Source: Cliona cf. orientalis (lineage: Eukaryota; Porifera; Demospongiae; Clionaida; Clionaidae). Taken from it: DNA of 64,000 nucleotides. The position numbers were made by a program, and so were the translations under genes. Below the pieces are notes generated by a model, which was not told the DNA's origin, made no database searches, and worked only from the letters and a program-made list of their open reading frames with translations. The stretch lies in contig OZ005693.1 of assembly GCA_963930775.1 (NCBI GenBank), positions 2,604,001 through 2,668,000 on the forward strand. The letters are read 5' to 3'. Positions 1 to 12,531 of the stretch are shown here, piece by piece. Each line of letters begins with the position of its first letter. Position 1 is the first letter of the stretch.

Positions 1-3000
1 ATTCCCAATAATGTAGAGTTAAATTTCTCCACTAACCCATCCGTTTGTGGGTGGTAGCCACTAGTGTTTAGCTTTTTGATGCCAAGGATACGACAGATCT
101 CCATCATTAGATCAGACAAGAAATTGGATCCTCGATCGGATAGAAGTTCCTCTGGCACTCCATGTCGGCAAATTATGTTATCCACCAGCAGTCTCGCAAT
201 AGTTGGGGCTTGTTGATCGGGTACAGCGAAAGCTTCAGCCCACTTACTGAAATAATCCATAAATACGACTATGTACCTGTTTCCACGGGAGGTAAGTGGC
301 ATTGTTAGTACATCAACAGCTATTCGATGAAACGGTTTCTTCACAGGAATAGGATTGAGAGGGGGCCTTACGGCTCTGCCAGGTCCCTTACGGGATGCAC
401 AAGTGATACACGCTCGGCAAAATCGTCTTATGTCGGCTCTCATCCCACGCCACCAGTACTGTCGACGAAGTCGCTCGTAAATCTTCCTTTCTGAGAAGTG
501 ACCACTGAAAATACTAGAATGAGCTTCAGATAGCAACAGCTGACGTAGATCGCTCGGAACCACCACACACCACTGACTTGAGTCCACTGGATTATCGTGA
601 TGTAGAATTCCATCTATTACTTCGAGTTTCTCGCACTCCAAGACAATCCTCCGAGATTCTGTCTCACTGGTAGGAAGTTTGTGCTCCTCCAGATATTGAA
701 AGTAAGGTGTCAGGGTGGTGTCCTTCAATTGTAGCTCACGAATTTCTCGTGAAGCTTTTTGCATACAATTGCAATCAGAGTTAATTTCTTTAGGATTCAC
801 AATAATTTCATCTTTTTTTATTTCATCATTTTTCATTTTTATTTCATCATTTTCATTTTCATTCTTAGAATTCACAGAACATACAGATATATTGGGGCTT
901 TGCCTAGAAATACATTTACTGGGCTGAGGGGTACCTATGCATGGGAGGCTCTCATTACAATCATCACTAGGGCTTGGAACGCCTGCATTTTCACTAGCGG
1001 CACGCTGGGGTACGGGGTGACGTGATAGCGCATCCGCGTTAGTGTTGGATTTCCCAGGGCGATGTTTAATCAATAAATCCATCTCTTGGATGGTCAAAGC
1101 CCATCGGGCTAATTTTCCAGAAGGTCTGGGATGGTTTAGCAAAGACAGACAAGCACTGTGATCAGTAAAGACTGTTGTTTTATGGCCAAGCAAGTAAGGT
1201 CGGAAGTATCGTACAGCCCACACCAAGCCAAGTGTCTCAAGCTCCGTGACTCCATACTTCTTCTCATGGACATTTAAAGATCGTGAAGCATAAGCTATCG
1301 GGTGTGCTTTACCATCCTCCTGTTGCTGCGACAAGACAGCTCCAAGACCAACATAACTGGCATCGGTTTCAAGAATAAACTCACTATCAGGGCCGAATTT
1401 CGGATACACAAGAACTGGTGATGAAGTAAGAGCATCTTTAAGCAAGTTGAAAGCTGTAGTGCATTCAGTAGTCCACTCGAAAGCATTCTCCTTCTTCAGC
1501 AAAGCATGTAAGGGGGCAGCTATTTTTGCAAACTTGGGCACAAAGCGCCGGTAATAGGACGCTAAGCCTAGGAATCTGCGAACTGACGTAACATCAGTAG
1601 GGGTAGGAAAGGATTTCACCTGGTTTGTCTTCTCTGGATCAGGAAGGACTCCATGAACAGAAATTACGTGCCCCAAGTATTTCACCTCTTTGCACAGAAA
1701 TCTACATTTCTTAGGCTTTAGTCGCAAGTTAGCTGCTCTCAATCGATTAAATACTTGTTCAAGATGTTGGAGGTGCTCCTCAAAGGTAGCAGAGGCGATA
1801 AGTATGTCATCAATGTATACGAAGCAATCTCGCCACTCCAATCCCGCCAAGACTGACTGCATCGCGCGCTGAAATGTTGCTGGCGCGTTACATAAACCAA
1901 ATGGCATTCTCACAAATTCGTAAAGTCCCTTGTGGGTGGTAAAGGCAGTCTTCGGTATAGCGTCATCGTCAAGTGGTACCTGCCAGTACCCTGAAGCTAA
2001 GTCCAAGGTGGTGAAGAATCTGGCATTCCCCAAAGTATCCAGGATATCGTCCACACGAGGAAGTGGGTAAACATCTTTTTGTGTGATACTATTAAGCCTC
2101 CTAAAGTCTACGCAAAAGCGCAAGCTCCCATCCTTTTTAGGAACCAAGACTACGGGGCTAGCCCAAGGGCTAGAAGAAGGCCGGACTATTCCTCGTTTCT
2201 CCATCTCGTTCACCATCTGGGTTATCTTATCTCGGTAAATAATGGGTGTTCGATATGGCATCTGTTTGATCGGTTGATGATCACCAGTATCAATTCTGTG
2301 AGAGGTTACATTGGTACAACCAAGCTCACTATCATCAAGAGCAAAGATATCTGTAGATTTTTTCATTAATTCATTAAATTCTTTCATTTCAGAAGGGTTC
2401 ACATCATCTGGCAAGTCCAACACTTTCATTAACGTGGCGTAGCGCTCTGGGGTATTGGGTAATGCGTTCACGCATGCGCAGGTACTATCACGCTGCCCTT
2501 GCGGAGCAAACCCCAGTGTAGGCTCTGGATTAGACTCAGGCTCTTCTGATCTGGGTAAGTCACACAGACTTGCTACACCTAACTGTTCTCCCTCTGCCAG
2601 CTTGACAGAAATCCCTTGAAAATTCTGAATTGGTAGTAAAGCTTTCCCACTGGGCTGCACTGCTATTAAGGATTCTTGTGCCCAGATTCCTAACTCACTC
2701 AATTTCTGATGCTCAGGCTCAAATAAAAGCTGGTCTCCCACACACCCATCACTCTCTACTTGCACTTCAACTACCCGTCCCTTCTGCCCAGGGATTGTGG
2801 TTGTCTGTATCAACCTAACTTGTGCTACTTGCTCAGCTATAGCATGCAGAGGCTTCCCATTAGCTCTCCTCACTGTAATGCCTAGGAACGGAATGACATT
2901 CATACCTATGAGGCAGTGTTGTTCACTCTCAGGCTGGATAAAGGTGGGGACAGTGACCTTGCGGCCATCACAAGAAAAGGTAAGCATAACTTGAGCTGTA

Positions 3001-5162
3001 ATGTCTAGGGGTTTTCCCTTAGTCCCTTCTTTCCCATACAAAGGCATACAGGGCAACTCTAGTTTGGGAATAGGCTTGCCTAGAGACTCTAAATGACGCT
3101 TTATGCTATGTAACATTGGTCTGGAAATAATAGTGGAATTGGAAGCAGTATCAACAACAGCAGTAGCTTGCAAACCCTCAACAAAAAGCTCTAGCATTAG
3201 GATAGGCCCCACAGCTCCCTTAACAACATTCACCTTACCCCCATCACTAGGCTCAGGGTCAGTTAGCAAGGCTTGTTCCCTGTTCAGTCTACGATTAGCT
3301 AACTCTTGCTCTAGCTGTTGGTCAGTCATATCTGTGACAGTGCTCAACACTTTGTTGGGCAGGCTACTTCTTCCAGTGGCCTCAGCTCCACCCCCCTTTC
3401 TACCTTTCTTAAAACAGTACTTTGCAATGTGGCCATGCTTCCCACAGTAAAAACATACATCTGATCTGGATTGTTTCTGGCCAGCTCCCTCACTAAGAGT
3501 GTTAGTAGCCTTTCCTGCTGCACTCTGACCTGCAGGCTCACTAGAATCCTTGTCACTACTCTTTTTCTTACTACGAGGCTCATTCTTGTTGGCTGCTGAC
3601 TGGCTAAACTGTTGATCATGACACTCTAGTGTTCTGGCTCTGGCGTACAGCTCTTCAAACGTCTCCTTAGGCTTGGGTGCATCTAACTTACGCTGCCACT
3701 TAGTTGCCAGGCAATGGAAAAACCTTCCCTTGAGCAGTCTGTCCCACTCCTTGCCTACTAAACTGGGAAAGGCCTTCCTAGCTGTAGTCTGCAACTTGAT
3801 CCCCATCTCTTCTACTGTTTCAGTGGTTTGGGTCTTTTGATAAAACTCTGCCCCTCTGAGCTCTTCAATATCCACTGGTTGGAACCTTTTTCGTAAGGCA
3901 GATATTACATCACTATAAGTTCCTTGGGTCTCCTTTGGCAAATTGCAATAAGTTTGGAATGCAGTCTTATCCAAATGCATCTTCAATCGATACTTTTTCT
4001 CTTCTCCTGTCCAACCCGCAACCACGGCCCGCTCCTCAAAATGCTCTACCCAACGCTCGAAGCTATCCTCTCCCACAAGGTTACCCTCACCACTAAAGTG
4101 GGGAAGAGGAGGTAGGCTCTGGGCAGCCATCACTTTAGTTTGTGCTGCCATCATGTCTGTCTGGGCCTGTATGAATTTGGCTACTGACTGGACTAACTCT
4201 GTCTCATGTGGGTCTGCCATAGGCACTGTGGCACTATCACTGCTATCTGATACAAACAGCATACTACTATCTGTGGTCTTGACCTTATCACCCTTCTCAC
4301 TCTCATCCTCTCTAAGTGACCCAACAGCATGCTTATCAGTTGCAGCAGCACCACCACTAGAGGGCACTGCCACCACTAGGTCAGCCTCTTTCTCACCAGA
4401 CTTGCCAACCACACTAGCACGCTCTCCACTCGTGCTACCTGCCACCAAAGGGTCACCTTTGCCTTCCTCTCCATCTTTACCACTGGCTTTCTTGCCACTC
4501 TTCTCCCTGCTACCCACCCCAGACTCCTTCAACTCACCTTTCCTAGAGGTAGCGGCATCATCCCGCTTCCGAGTCTCAGGCTCCTTAGGGCTAGTAGTAG
4601 AGGGTCCCACTGCTTTCGTCCTTGCACTCTCCAGCTCCTTCTCCAGGCGCTGAATTCTATCAAGGTAAGTCTCTCTCTCCTTGTCAAATTTCTCTCGCAG
4701 TGTCTCCACCGCTTGGAGTCGTGCCAGCTCTAACTGGACCTCCTGCTTCTCCAGCAGTTGCTTGCACTCTGCTAAATGTTCTTCGAGAGTTTTAATTGTT
4801 TCATCTTGCCTACTCACTGTGTTTTCCAACTCTCCAAGAGTTTTCTCGTGTTTGCTGATCAGCTCCTTTTTCTCTTTATCTATTCGTCGAAGATCGCTCT
4901 CTGCGTCCTCTTTCGCACGCTTAAGTGCGTCCTGAGCAGCGCGTAGCTCCCCATCTCTGTCATCTATCGCACTCTCCGCCATGGTAAGTTTCTGCTGCAG
5001 CTCGTCGACTTGGGCTTGTAGCTCCTCGACTGACTTAACCGCACTATCTGTCTCTTCCTCAGACATCCCGACTTGTATCTCCTCTGTCTCCACAGCAAAT
5101 GCGACAAACTTTCCACTTCTCAAAATTCTTCCCTCGCGAACAGGCTCCTCTGACTCGCTCAT
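1..5162 (-). mobile_element. Ty3/gypsy-like retrotransposon gag-pol ORF, partial
   Basis: A single open frame starts at the ATG at 5162 and continues past the left edge (at least 1,720 codons). I checked the same frame at the zinc knuckle (3455), protease (3152), RT YIDD (about 1814), RNase H (1364) and integrase (314 and 41), and saw no stop in the parts translated. In order: a Glu/Lys-rich coiled-coil-like N-terminus, gag, a CCHC knuckle (C-x2-C-x4-H-x4-C, 3455-3414), an aspartic protease with DTA rather than the usual DT/SG, reverse transcriptase, RNase H, an HHCC zinc region and a DDE integrase core. The order RT-RNaseH-integrase places it with Ty3/gypsy. Gag and pol share one frame without a frameshift. 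No env region is visible before the edge. The element is on the same strand as the ankyrin gene it interrupts. Intactness suggests a young copy (inference). Confidence 0.93.
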
Positions 5163-5178
5163 TGAACTCGCAAGGTAA

Positions 5179-5198
5179 GATCCTGACGGTGGTCGCCA
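5179..5198 (-). other. Candidate tRNA primer-binding site
   Basis: Two bases inside the presumed LTR edge the minus strand reads TGGCGACCACCGTC and onward. Primer-binding sites of LTR elements begin TGG, complementary to a tRNA CCA end. The tRNA identity was not determined. Confidence 0.5.
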
Positions 5199-5200
5199 CA

Positions 5201-5354
5201 TGTAACGGCATGCAACCGTGCGAGCCAACCCCAGTGCTAGCTATCCCGGTACAATCGACTAGAATCACAGCACAAGAGCAGACTGTTTCATTTTAGGAAG
5301 TACATAAGCTTAAATACATAGCAAAAGAATGTAATTAATGGTAATAATGTGACA
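5201..5354 (-). repeat. Candidate 5' LTR of the Ty3-like element
   Basis: On the minus strand this 154-bp block begins TGTCAC and ends GTTACA, the TG...CA termini expected of an LTR. It lies just upstream of a primer-binding-like site and the gag ATG. Short LTRs of this size occur in some Ty3 elements. The matching 3' LTR would be beyond the left edge, so the boundaries are an inference. Confidence 0.6.
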
Positions 5355-7173
5355 TCATTTCCTGTGTGACGTGACACAGGCTTGATGCATGCAATAGTGA
5401 CACTTCTCCAAATCCTTTAATCTGTGGACTACAACCTAATTCTGTGATAAGCATCTGTACAGTATCTTCACGTCCATTCAGGACTGCTTTATTAATCGGT
5501 GTATCATTTTCATGATCACGTGCCATTAGGTTAGCGCTGAATTCAGTTACCAGCATTTTAACGATAGGAGAATGACCAACCAAACACGCAAAGTGAAGTG
5601 GTGTGTGATTGTTCTTGTTTACTACATCAACAGGACAGTTGTATTTGGTGATGAGTAGTCTTGCTAGCTCCTCATGACCACCCAAGCAGGCCATGTGGAG
5701 AGGAGTGTTACCACTGTCATCAACTGAGGAAGGATCTAGGCCAAAATTGGTGATTAAAATCATAGCCAGCTTAGTGTGTCCTTTGCCACAAGCTTGATGC
5801 AATAGTGATCTGCCATCAAACCCTTTAATGTGTGGACTACAATCTAATTCTGTGATAAGCATCTGTATAGTATCTTCATGTCCAATCAGGGCTGCTTTAT
5901 TAATCGGTGTATCATTTTCATGATCACGTACCATTAGGTTAGCTTTGAATTCAGACACAAGCATTTTAACGATAGGAGAATGACCAACCAAACACGCAAA
6001 GTGAAGTGGTGTGCGATTGTTCTTGTTTACTACATCAACAGGACAGTTGTATTTGGTGATGAGTAGTCTTGCTAGCTCCTCATGACCTTCACAGCAGGCC
6101 CAATGAAGAGGAGTGTTACCATTATCATTAGGTGAGAGTGGGTCTTGGTCAAAATTTGTAATCATTAGCTGTAACAAGACTGAGCTACCACCCAGTACTA
6201 CCTTTTCAAATGGTGTACTTCCAGATTCGTCACGTGCATTCAGGTCTGCCTTGTACTCAAGTAGGAGCATCTTTACAATAGACATATGACCACAATAACA
6301 AGCCAAGTGTAGTGGTGAAAGCTTACTTTTGCTTCTACAATCAACCATTGCAGTCAAGTCATACTTTGTAATGAGTGAACACACTACCTCATCCTGGCCA
6401 TGTGAGGCAGCAATGTGGAGGGGGGTCTGGTTTACTGCATCAGTAGCCATTGGACTGATGCCATGCTTTTCAATAAGAGTGGCAACTATTTTAACATTTC
6501 CAATACCACATGCAAAATGAAGCAGTGTTCTACCTTGATAGCCTTTGATATTTGGATTACAAGCACAGTCAGTTATCAAATAATCCATAATGTCTACACG
6601 TGTTTTCGAGACTGCTCTATGGATAGGAGCATTGTTTAAGATGTCTTTCTTGTACATGTCAGCTCCATTAGATATTAAAATGTGTATAATGTGTTTGTGG
6701 CCAAGTGCACAGGCAAGATGTAATGGAGTTTCATGGTTGGTATTTGTATCATTGATGTCAACAATTTGCTCCTCTATTATTCTCTGAACATCATCTAGTC
6801 TTCCCAGCCTTACTGCAGTATGAAGAGGACTCTCTTTATCAGCCTGTACTGGTCCATCTATCCATAGTCTGAGACCATGACTGTACAATAATCTATTCAT
6901 CAAGTGACGAATGTCCAAACTACTACTATAAGCATTTCTATTATTTGACTCTTTAATGTATGGATCAGCACCAAATGCTACTAAAAGTTGTACAACAGGA
7001 TTATCCCTTTTGGAGCAAGCCAGGTGTAATGGAGTCTCATGTTTAGAATTTAGAATATTCACGTCTACCTCTTGTTGGATCAAGATCTCTCTAACATCTT
7101 TTATCTGGCCTTGCCTCACAGCAACATGGAGAGGACTGTCACCATTAGAAGTTATTGGACTCTGAGAGTCCAT
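5335..7173 (-). pseudogene. Ankyrin gene 1, truncated at its 3' end by a retrotransposon
   Basis: A 612-residue ORF starts at ATG 7173 in a strong context (CACCATGG), as in its two paralogues. It contains about 17 ankyrin repeats, recognised by the recurring TPLHxAC core, and is closely similar to the N-terminal parts of genes 2 and 3. It lacks the ROC, COR and Death parts that follow in those genes. Near its end a 4-bp GCAT duplication (plus strand 5385-5394, GATGCATGCAATAG against GATGCAATAG in its own repeat at about 5790) shifts the frame. About 30 bp later homology stops at the presumed LTR, and the ORF terminates inside it. A truncated ankyrin-only protein could still be made. The upstream 190 bp is conserved with genes 2 and 3, so transcription may persist. 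Confidence 0.8.
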
Positions 7174-7370
7174 GGTGAGTAGCTAGCGGATTTAGGTTAG
7201 CACAATATTGAGAGTCAAAGAAGCAGATAGTTATTACAAGGTCTTGCACAAAGAAGTTAACATTGAATGATGAATATTACATCAAACACGATCAGGGTTA
7301 GTTAGGATCCGAGTTTATCTCTCTCTCTATTCAGATAAGAATGTATGTGTTTACAGGTGAACAGAATCCA
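7174..7370 (-). promoter_or_regulatory. Conserved upstream region of ankyrin gene 1
   Basis: The roughly 190 bp before the ATG is recognisably the same as the sequence before gene 2 (19734-19930) and gene 3 (32069-32250). Shared blocks include GAGTCAAAGAAG, a GGTTAG(C/T)TAGGA block and AGAATGTATGT. Conservation may reflect recent duplication, a shared promoter, or both. No TATA box was identified. Confidence 0.5.
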
Positions 7371-8638
7371 TGTTTGAAATTAGTTGGCATACTTTATTAC
7401 TCGACTGACCCACCCAATAGTAGGCATGTCAGAACCCCAAAAAATTGCCTATAAAAAACCTGCACACATATAAACATTATGAAGTTTCAGGGATCATAAC
7501 TACTCACTACAATGTGCTAGGAACACCAAACCTGCACCACTGGCTTCAGCAAAGATAGCACTACACTACAGTATCCAAAGTGTTGGGTTGTAACCACTTC
7601 CGGCATTGCAGGGCTTCAGGGAAACTCCATAAATACCACATACTCAACTACTGTGGCACATAAATATTGCTAATGGATAACTTCAACTTGCTCCGTGTTG
7701 CTCACTTCTCCAGAGCATTTTATGTTTCTAGGGGTAACTCAAGGTGCTGATATCAAATGTTTTAGTAGTTTTAACCATTTTTGAAGTGCTTGGTTGAAAA
7801 GAGCTCAATAAGCATTTTACTTTGTGTAAAATAACATGTGTACATACGAGAAAATGTGTTGAAAATATGAAAAATGAAATTTTTGGCTCAAACTACCCCT
7901 AGCTAGACTATTTCTGTCAAAAAATATGATACATAGAAAGTACACGCACTTTAAACTCTTTGTTGCTTCTAAAGAACTCAAGGCTCATCTTGCACTTTAA
8001 GAATAGATTCCACTTCATTAATATGTGCATATGTACATGTACATGTGTGAACATGTGTGTGTACCACTATGAGAGCTTATGTATGTGTTTGAGCGGGCAT
8101 CTTAACTAGTAATTTCAAAAAATTATGCATGAAGTCAGCTTCTGGAATTCTGAGGCAGTGAAGTGTTAGCTACAATAGCAGCCAAACAGGTATGCACACC
8201 AAATTTTTATATTCGTTAAATTCATTAGTAGAATAAGAAGAGAGGTACTTACATGCTATATTTCAAGTTTGAAGTCAATCAGTAGTGTAGTTTTTGAGTT
8301 ATAGGCCTCTAAAGCAATCAACATGTTATGTGCCATTCCCCTATTGGAATAGTACACACACGACTGGCAGAAAAATTGTGATGTTTAGAAATATTAAAAC
8401 AGCCATATCTCCGCAACCACTCAATGACTTTTTACGGAACAAAGACCAAATTGTATCTTGAAGCCTCCTTTATTATTATATGTGGTAAAGAAAGTGTAAA
8501 GAATAATCTAAAATTTTGCTGTAATATGCCTACCAATAGTACTTTGTGGTCATGATATTGATAATTCTGAGCAGGCTGATCACATGACCATTAATATTTT
8601 GCACATCATATTAATGCACATAATGATTTACAGCAATA
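7371..8638. other. Intergenic, no gene seen
   Basis: AT-rich sequence with no coding frame that resembles a protein. No tRNA or rRNA was recognised. It holds short AT-rich runs and TG-rich stretches around 8030-8090. Confidence 0.5.
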
Positions 8639-9141
8639 CAGTGGAACCCCTCTAAAATGGATACCATTGGGACCAATGATTTTGTCTGTTGCAGCGAGGT
8701 GCCCTTAGCTCAGGGGTTAGTGGTTGACCACGCCCCTCCTACAATCGTGGCCAGCTATGATAAAGCACTACTGTGGATGATGAAAAGACCGTATTGATGA
8801 GAGATCTGTCAACTGACACCTCCTATGCAAGAATTTGAAATAATACTATAATTTTAGGCTTTAAAGTTTACTGTAGCTACTGGTTGCTGAAACTGACCGA
8901 TTTTAATGGTGGGTGTGGCTAACTGTCTGTTAATATGCGAGGTTGTTCACTATTGTGCAGACTCGAATGGGACCAAAGTAAGTATCCGTTACACAGAATA
9001 GTGGGGTGTCCGCTGTTGAGGGAGTTTGAATATTATATTGAAGTCTATGGAAATGCAATCCAGACATTCAGAAATCCGTAGTAATATTATCGCAGATGTC
9101 TGCCATTAAGGGGTGTCCATTTATAAGCGGGGTTCCACTGT
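8639..9141. mobile_element. MITE with CAGTGGAACCCC terminal inverted repeats and TA target site
   Basis: A 503-bp element begins CAGTGGAACCCC and ends GGGGTTCCACTG, flanked by TA on both sides. TA duplication plus CAGT ends fit the Tc1/mariner-pogo type. It has no transposase ORF. Near 8700 it contains TAGCTCAGGGGTTAGTGG, which resembles a tRNA D-arm/A box, but no complete tRNA was found. Relatives lie at 13462-13626, 22587-22740 and 33992-34410, with a truncated one from 32529. Confidence 0.85.
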
Positions 9142-10760
9142 AGTATGTGATATTAATTGGGGTAATGCCTCGCATGGACCCTAATTAAGGTCAGATAAGT
9201 ATGATTACCTATTATGCACAATGGTAATAATATTATGCGAGATGGAAAGCTTAATACCCACTCCTTTTATTTCAATAATAATTATGGTGCTTACAGGATG
9301 GTAAGCCTCATGTGGTGAATACAAAAAATATACTATAATATTATAATGACATTGTGTGTACGATAAGTGATCAACTATTCATCTGGGCAAAGCTGGAGCT
9401 AGCCAGGACTAACATCATAACCTATTATTCTACAAGAGTAGTCTGAGTGCCAACATTGCAGCATAATATGGAGGGTCCATATTATGTATATCTGGCTGGA
9501 AATAATCATGAATACTTAGTCTCGTGGGTAATCCCAGTTTGTGTTGTAGAGTCAGCAGTGGGCAAGCAGTACAACAGCTGAGTATGAGGTGTGAAACACG
9601 ACATTTTCCTGCATTAGTCCGACTGAACTATTAAGCTCAGTGCATGTGCCACACGATTAAATACCGATTGCTATGCACATTCAACATAGTTAGCATAATT
9701 GTGTGCACAATAGCCTCAGCTAGGTCAATAACATACCAAGTGCACAGTGTTCACCAAACCACAATAGATTATGAAAGTTGCCATCATCACATCAGGATAA
9801 ACAATGAGTACTGTGATAGCATCAGACTGGTGTGAAATTATGGCCATGATTGTGATAATAAGCAAGACCAGGAGTATGTCTGAATAGTAGTTAAACACCC
9901 CCATTACATTAAACCATTCTGGTATATCATTGTTTGTGCTCTAGCAAATAAGCTCATCAGATTCATACCAGTATTCTTTCCTGGAAACATAGTGCTATGA
10001 ATAATGATCAGCTCTAGCAAACAGATAACCCCAGTGTATTATAGTGATCAGTTTGAAGAGTTTTCTTGTGTTGATAGTGTTGCTGCACACAAATTTAACA
10101 GCATTGATCCAAATCCAATATTCAGTATTGATTTTATAAACTAGGAGATAATTCTGACATCAGCAGATTCCAACGAGACAAATTATTTCAATAATAATTA
10201 TTATGGCCAGGCTCATGCTATGATAATATTATTTTGACAGTGGCACTGGATCTTCCCAGTACTCCAGTGTATCCCTGATTTCATACAAAATTGAATCATT
10301 TCAAGTATGACTCAGCAATTATAGTGGAGATAGTATGACATAACATGACCATTAAATGATTAACTAGAGCTCTGTAGAGCACATATATACCACACACACA
10401 CATTGCGCAATCTATAGCAAGCAGCCAAACAGTTCCATGAGTATTTAATACCTAGAACATTTCGGCAATCTTTACCAGTTCAGTCTCAGCATTTAGTCAT
10501 GTGCATGAGCATAAAGCATATGGCCTGCATGCATTGAGAGGGCATTGTCGATCGATAAGCGTGGTTATGGTGGCCAATAAAAATGTGCTATTTGTGACAA
10601 TTGTGGAACGTGTCCCTCAATATGAAGCATGCTGAAGCCAGTTTTTCATCGAATTCAATTGATTTGTTGAGCTTATGAGTTGCATAGATGCCTACATCTC
10701 ATGATATGGCGATTTTTGTGCTCATAATAACAATACGACAATGACACGATTGATTACTTT
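9142..10760. other. Intergenic, no gene seen
   Basis: AT-rich spacer. Nothing in it could be assigned to a gene. The distal part (from about 10,640) is the start of a block repeated at about 20,930. Confidence 0.5.
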
Positions 10761-11502
10761 ATCCCTTGCACTTGTGTGGGCAGCTTATTGAACGAGTACC
10801 TACCTACAAGTACCTTGGCCTATTGCTATCCGATAATCTACATGTATCTTGGACTCAACACCTGCACGTGAAAAATCTCTGCACAAAGGGAAGAAAGATA
10901 CTAGGACTTGTGTACCGTCGTTGCTACCAATACTCCAGCTCAGAGAGTTTCTTCCAAACGTACATCTCCCTAGTCCGTCACAATCTGGAGTATGCAAGCC
11001 AAGTATGGAGTCCATATAAAGTTGGGGAAGTAAACTTCATTGAAGGAGTCCATGCAAAAATTTGCCTTGCACATGTGTGCCAAGAACTGGGATGCAAATT
11101 ATGAGGAGCTACTACAACTCTTCTCGGTACTAAACATGCAGCAAAGAAGAGCTTATCTAGACTTATGCTCTATGTTCAGAATAATCCATGGTTTATTTCA
11201 TTTTCCTGATATTATTTATTGTCACAATGATGTTCAAAGAGTCACTCGTTCTTCAAATCCACATTCATTTATTTATCCTTTTGCTCGTACTTGTTATTAT
11301 TACAACTCGTATGTACCTCATAGTATAAGATTATGGAATTCACCACCTACTGCATTTACTAATAACACACTCATTTCTTCCATATCCTTGTTTAAATCTA
11401 ACATACGGGCACATATTTATCATTAGCAATTTTTATATTGCTACTTTTTGTGTCCTTTGCATTTCTAACTGCAAGAAATATCATAGACAAAATCCCTTGC
11501 AC
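10761..11502 (+). mobile_element. 5'-truncated LINE fragment with 11-bp target-site duplication
   Basis: Two overlapping frames (10766-11104 and 11040-11426) together read as the C-terminal part of a non-LTR reverse transcriptase. Recognisable are the YKYLGLLLSD region, a region around LVRHNLEYASQVWSP, a QKFALHMCAKNW region and a VPHSIRLWNSPP tail. A one-base shift near 11,045 separates the frames, so it is not functional. The fragment is bounded by ATCCCTTGCAC at 10761-10771 and 11492-11502. The paralogous spacer downstream of gene 3 has a single copy of the site near 21,100, giving an unoccupied comparison. Confidence 0.85.
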
Positions 11503-12239
11503 ATAATAACTACTGCTAAACAAACATGTGGCCCATAAAAGTGGCAGGCTGTTTGTGGTCTTTGAAACCCATGTACACCTTTTAATAATTCTGTTTCATG
11601 AGCCCAACTGACCCTATTTTTGGAGAAAAATTGAGGTCAGAGGTCAGGTTTAATTATGTTCTGAGCATGCACAATAGATTTTTTCGAGAAAAGACTCGAT
11701 TATCGACTTAGAATATGCCCCATTTACAAGCCAGCCTACTATCAGCTACTGACCCTATCCTGAGGTATCAGGCCAGCCCGAGAAACAGAATTGAGTGGCC
11801 TAGAATAAACCTACTGTACACATTAAATATAGACTATTTTCTTAATAATATCATCCACTAAAATTGTGTGCAGCCTGTATCATACAATACAATCAACGTT
11901 TGCCTACTAACTAGCTCCCAAGCTTACTTTAGAAAAGGGGGTGGGGCTGAAAGGTGAGCACTATTTCGAATACGGCTGGAGGCGTTTTGAACTCGAGGTA
12001 GAGTGCACTGTAAACCAGCTGTTGTAAACAGACCATCTTTCCATGCAACATTAACAATATTCGATTTTAACTTACCAGGTTAATCCTTTTTCACTCTGAG
12101 TACTTGTCAAGTTGAGAACGAACTATCAGCGATACCTATTATTCATTGGGTCTCTTCATAGAACTCGTGACTTGTCTAATGCGCATGCGTCTGAGAATGG
12201 TATGGCGGGCTTTTTGAAAACAGCAGGGTTGCAAGCTTA
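11503..12239. repeat. Duplicated spacer block, copy A
   Basis: From about 11,525 this segment matches 21,140-21,860, including the GTGGCCCATAAAAGTGG block and a block reading GCGCATGCGTCTGAGAATGG. A diverged third copy of the distal 280 bp lies at about 35,300-35,575. The first two copies belong to the ankyrin-gene duplication; the third suggests that the distal part is also a dispersed repeat. Confidence 0.7.
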
Positions 12240-12531
12240 ATGCACCTATCAATGTAATGCCCCACTACCCCCCTCCCGGGCACCATAGGGGCAAGGTGGG
12301 GATTTGACTAATGAATTCGTCAACTTCCCGTAAGGTGGGGCCAGCCTCATCTGTCAAATCCCCACTCTATCCCCCTTCCAGGGTGGGGAAACGATAGGGG
12401 ATTTGACAAATATCGAATACATGCAAGTCAAATGCCCCTGTCTGGGGCTTGGTTTTCTATGTCAATCCCCCTGTGTTGCCCCCTATAGCGCCCGGGAGGG
12501 GGGTAGTGGGGCATTATATTGATAGGTGCAT
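12240..12531. mobile_element. 292-bp element with about 40-bp terminal inverted repeats
   Basis: The ends are near-perfect inverted repeats: ATGCACCTATCAATGTAATG at the left, continuing to a CCCTCCCGGG block, mirrored by CCCGGGAGGG running to GATAGGTGCAT at the right. The interior is G/C-run rich and non-coding. The matching spacer at about 21,850 lacks it, so it arrived after the ankyrin-unit duplication, or was lost from the other copy. Confidence 0.8.

Noticed and set aside
8690..8760. tRNA gene
   Set aside because: Only a D-arm/A-box-like stretch is present; no acceptor stem pairing or T-arm was found.
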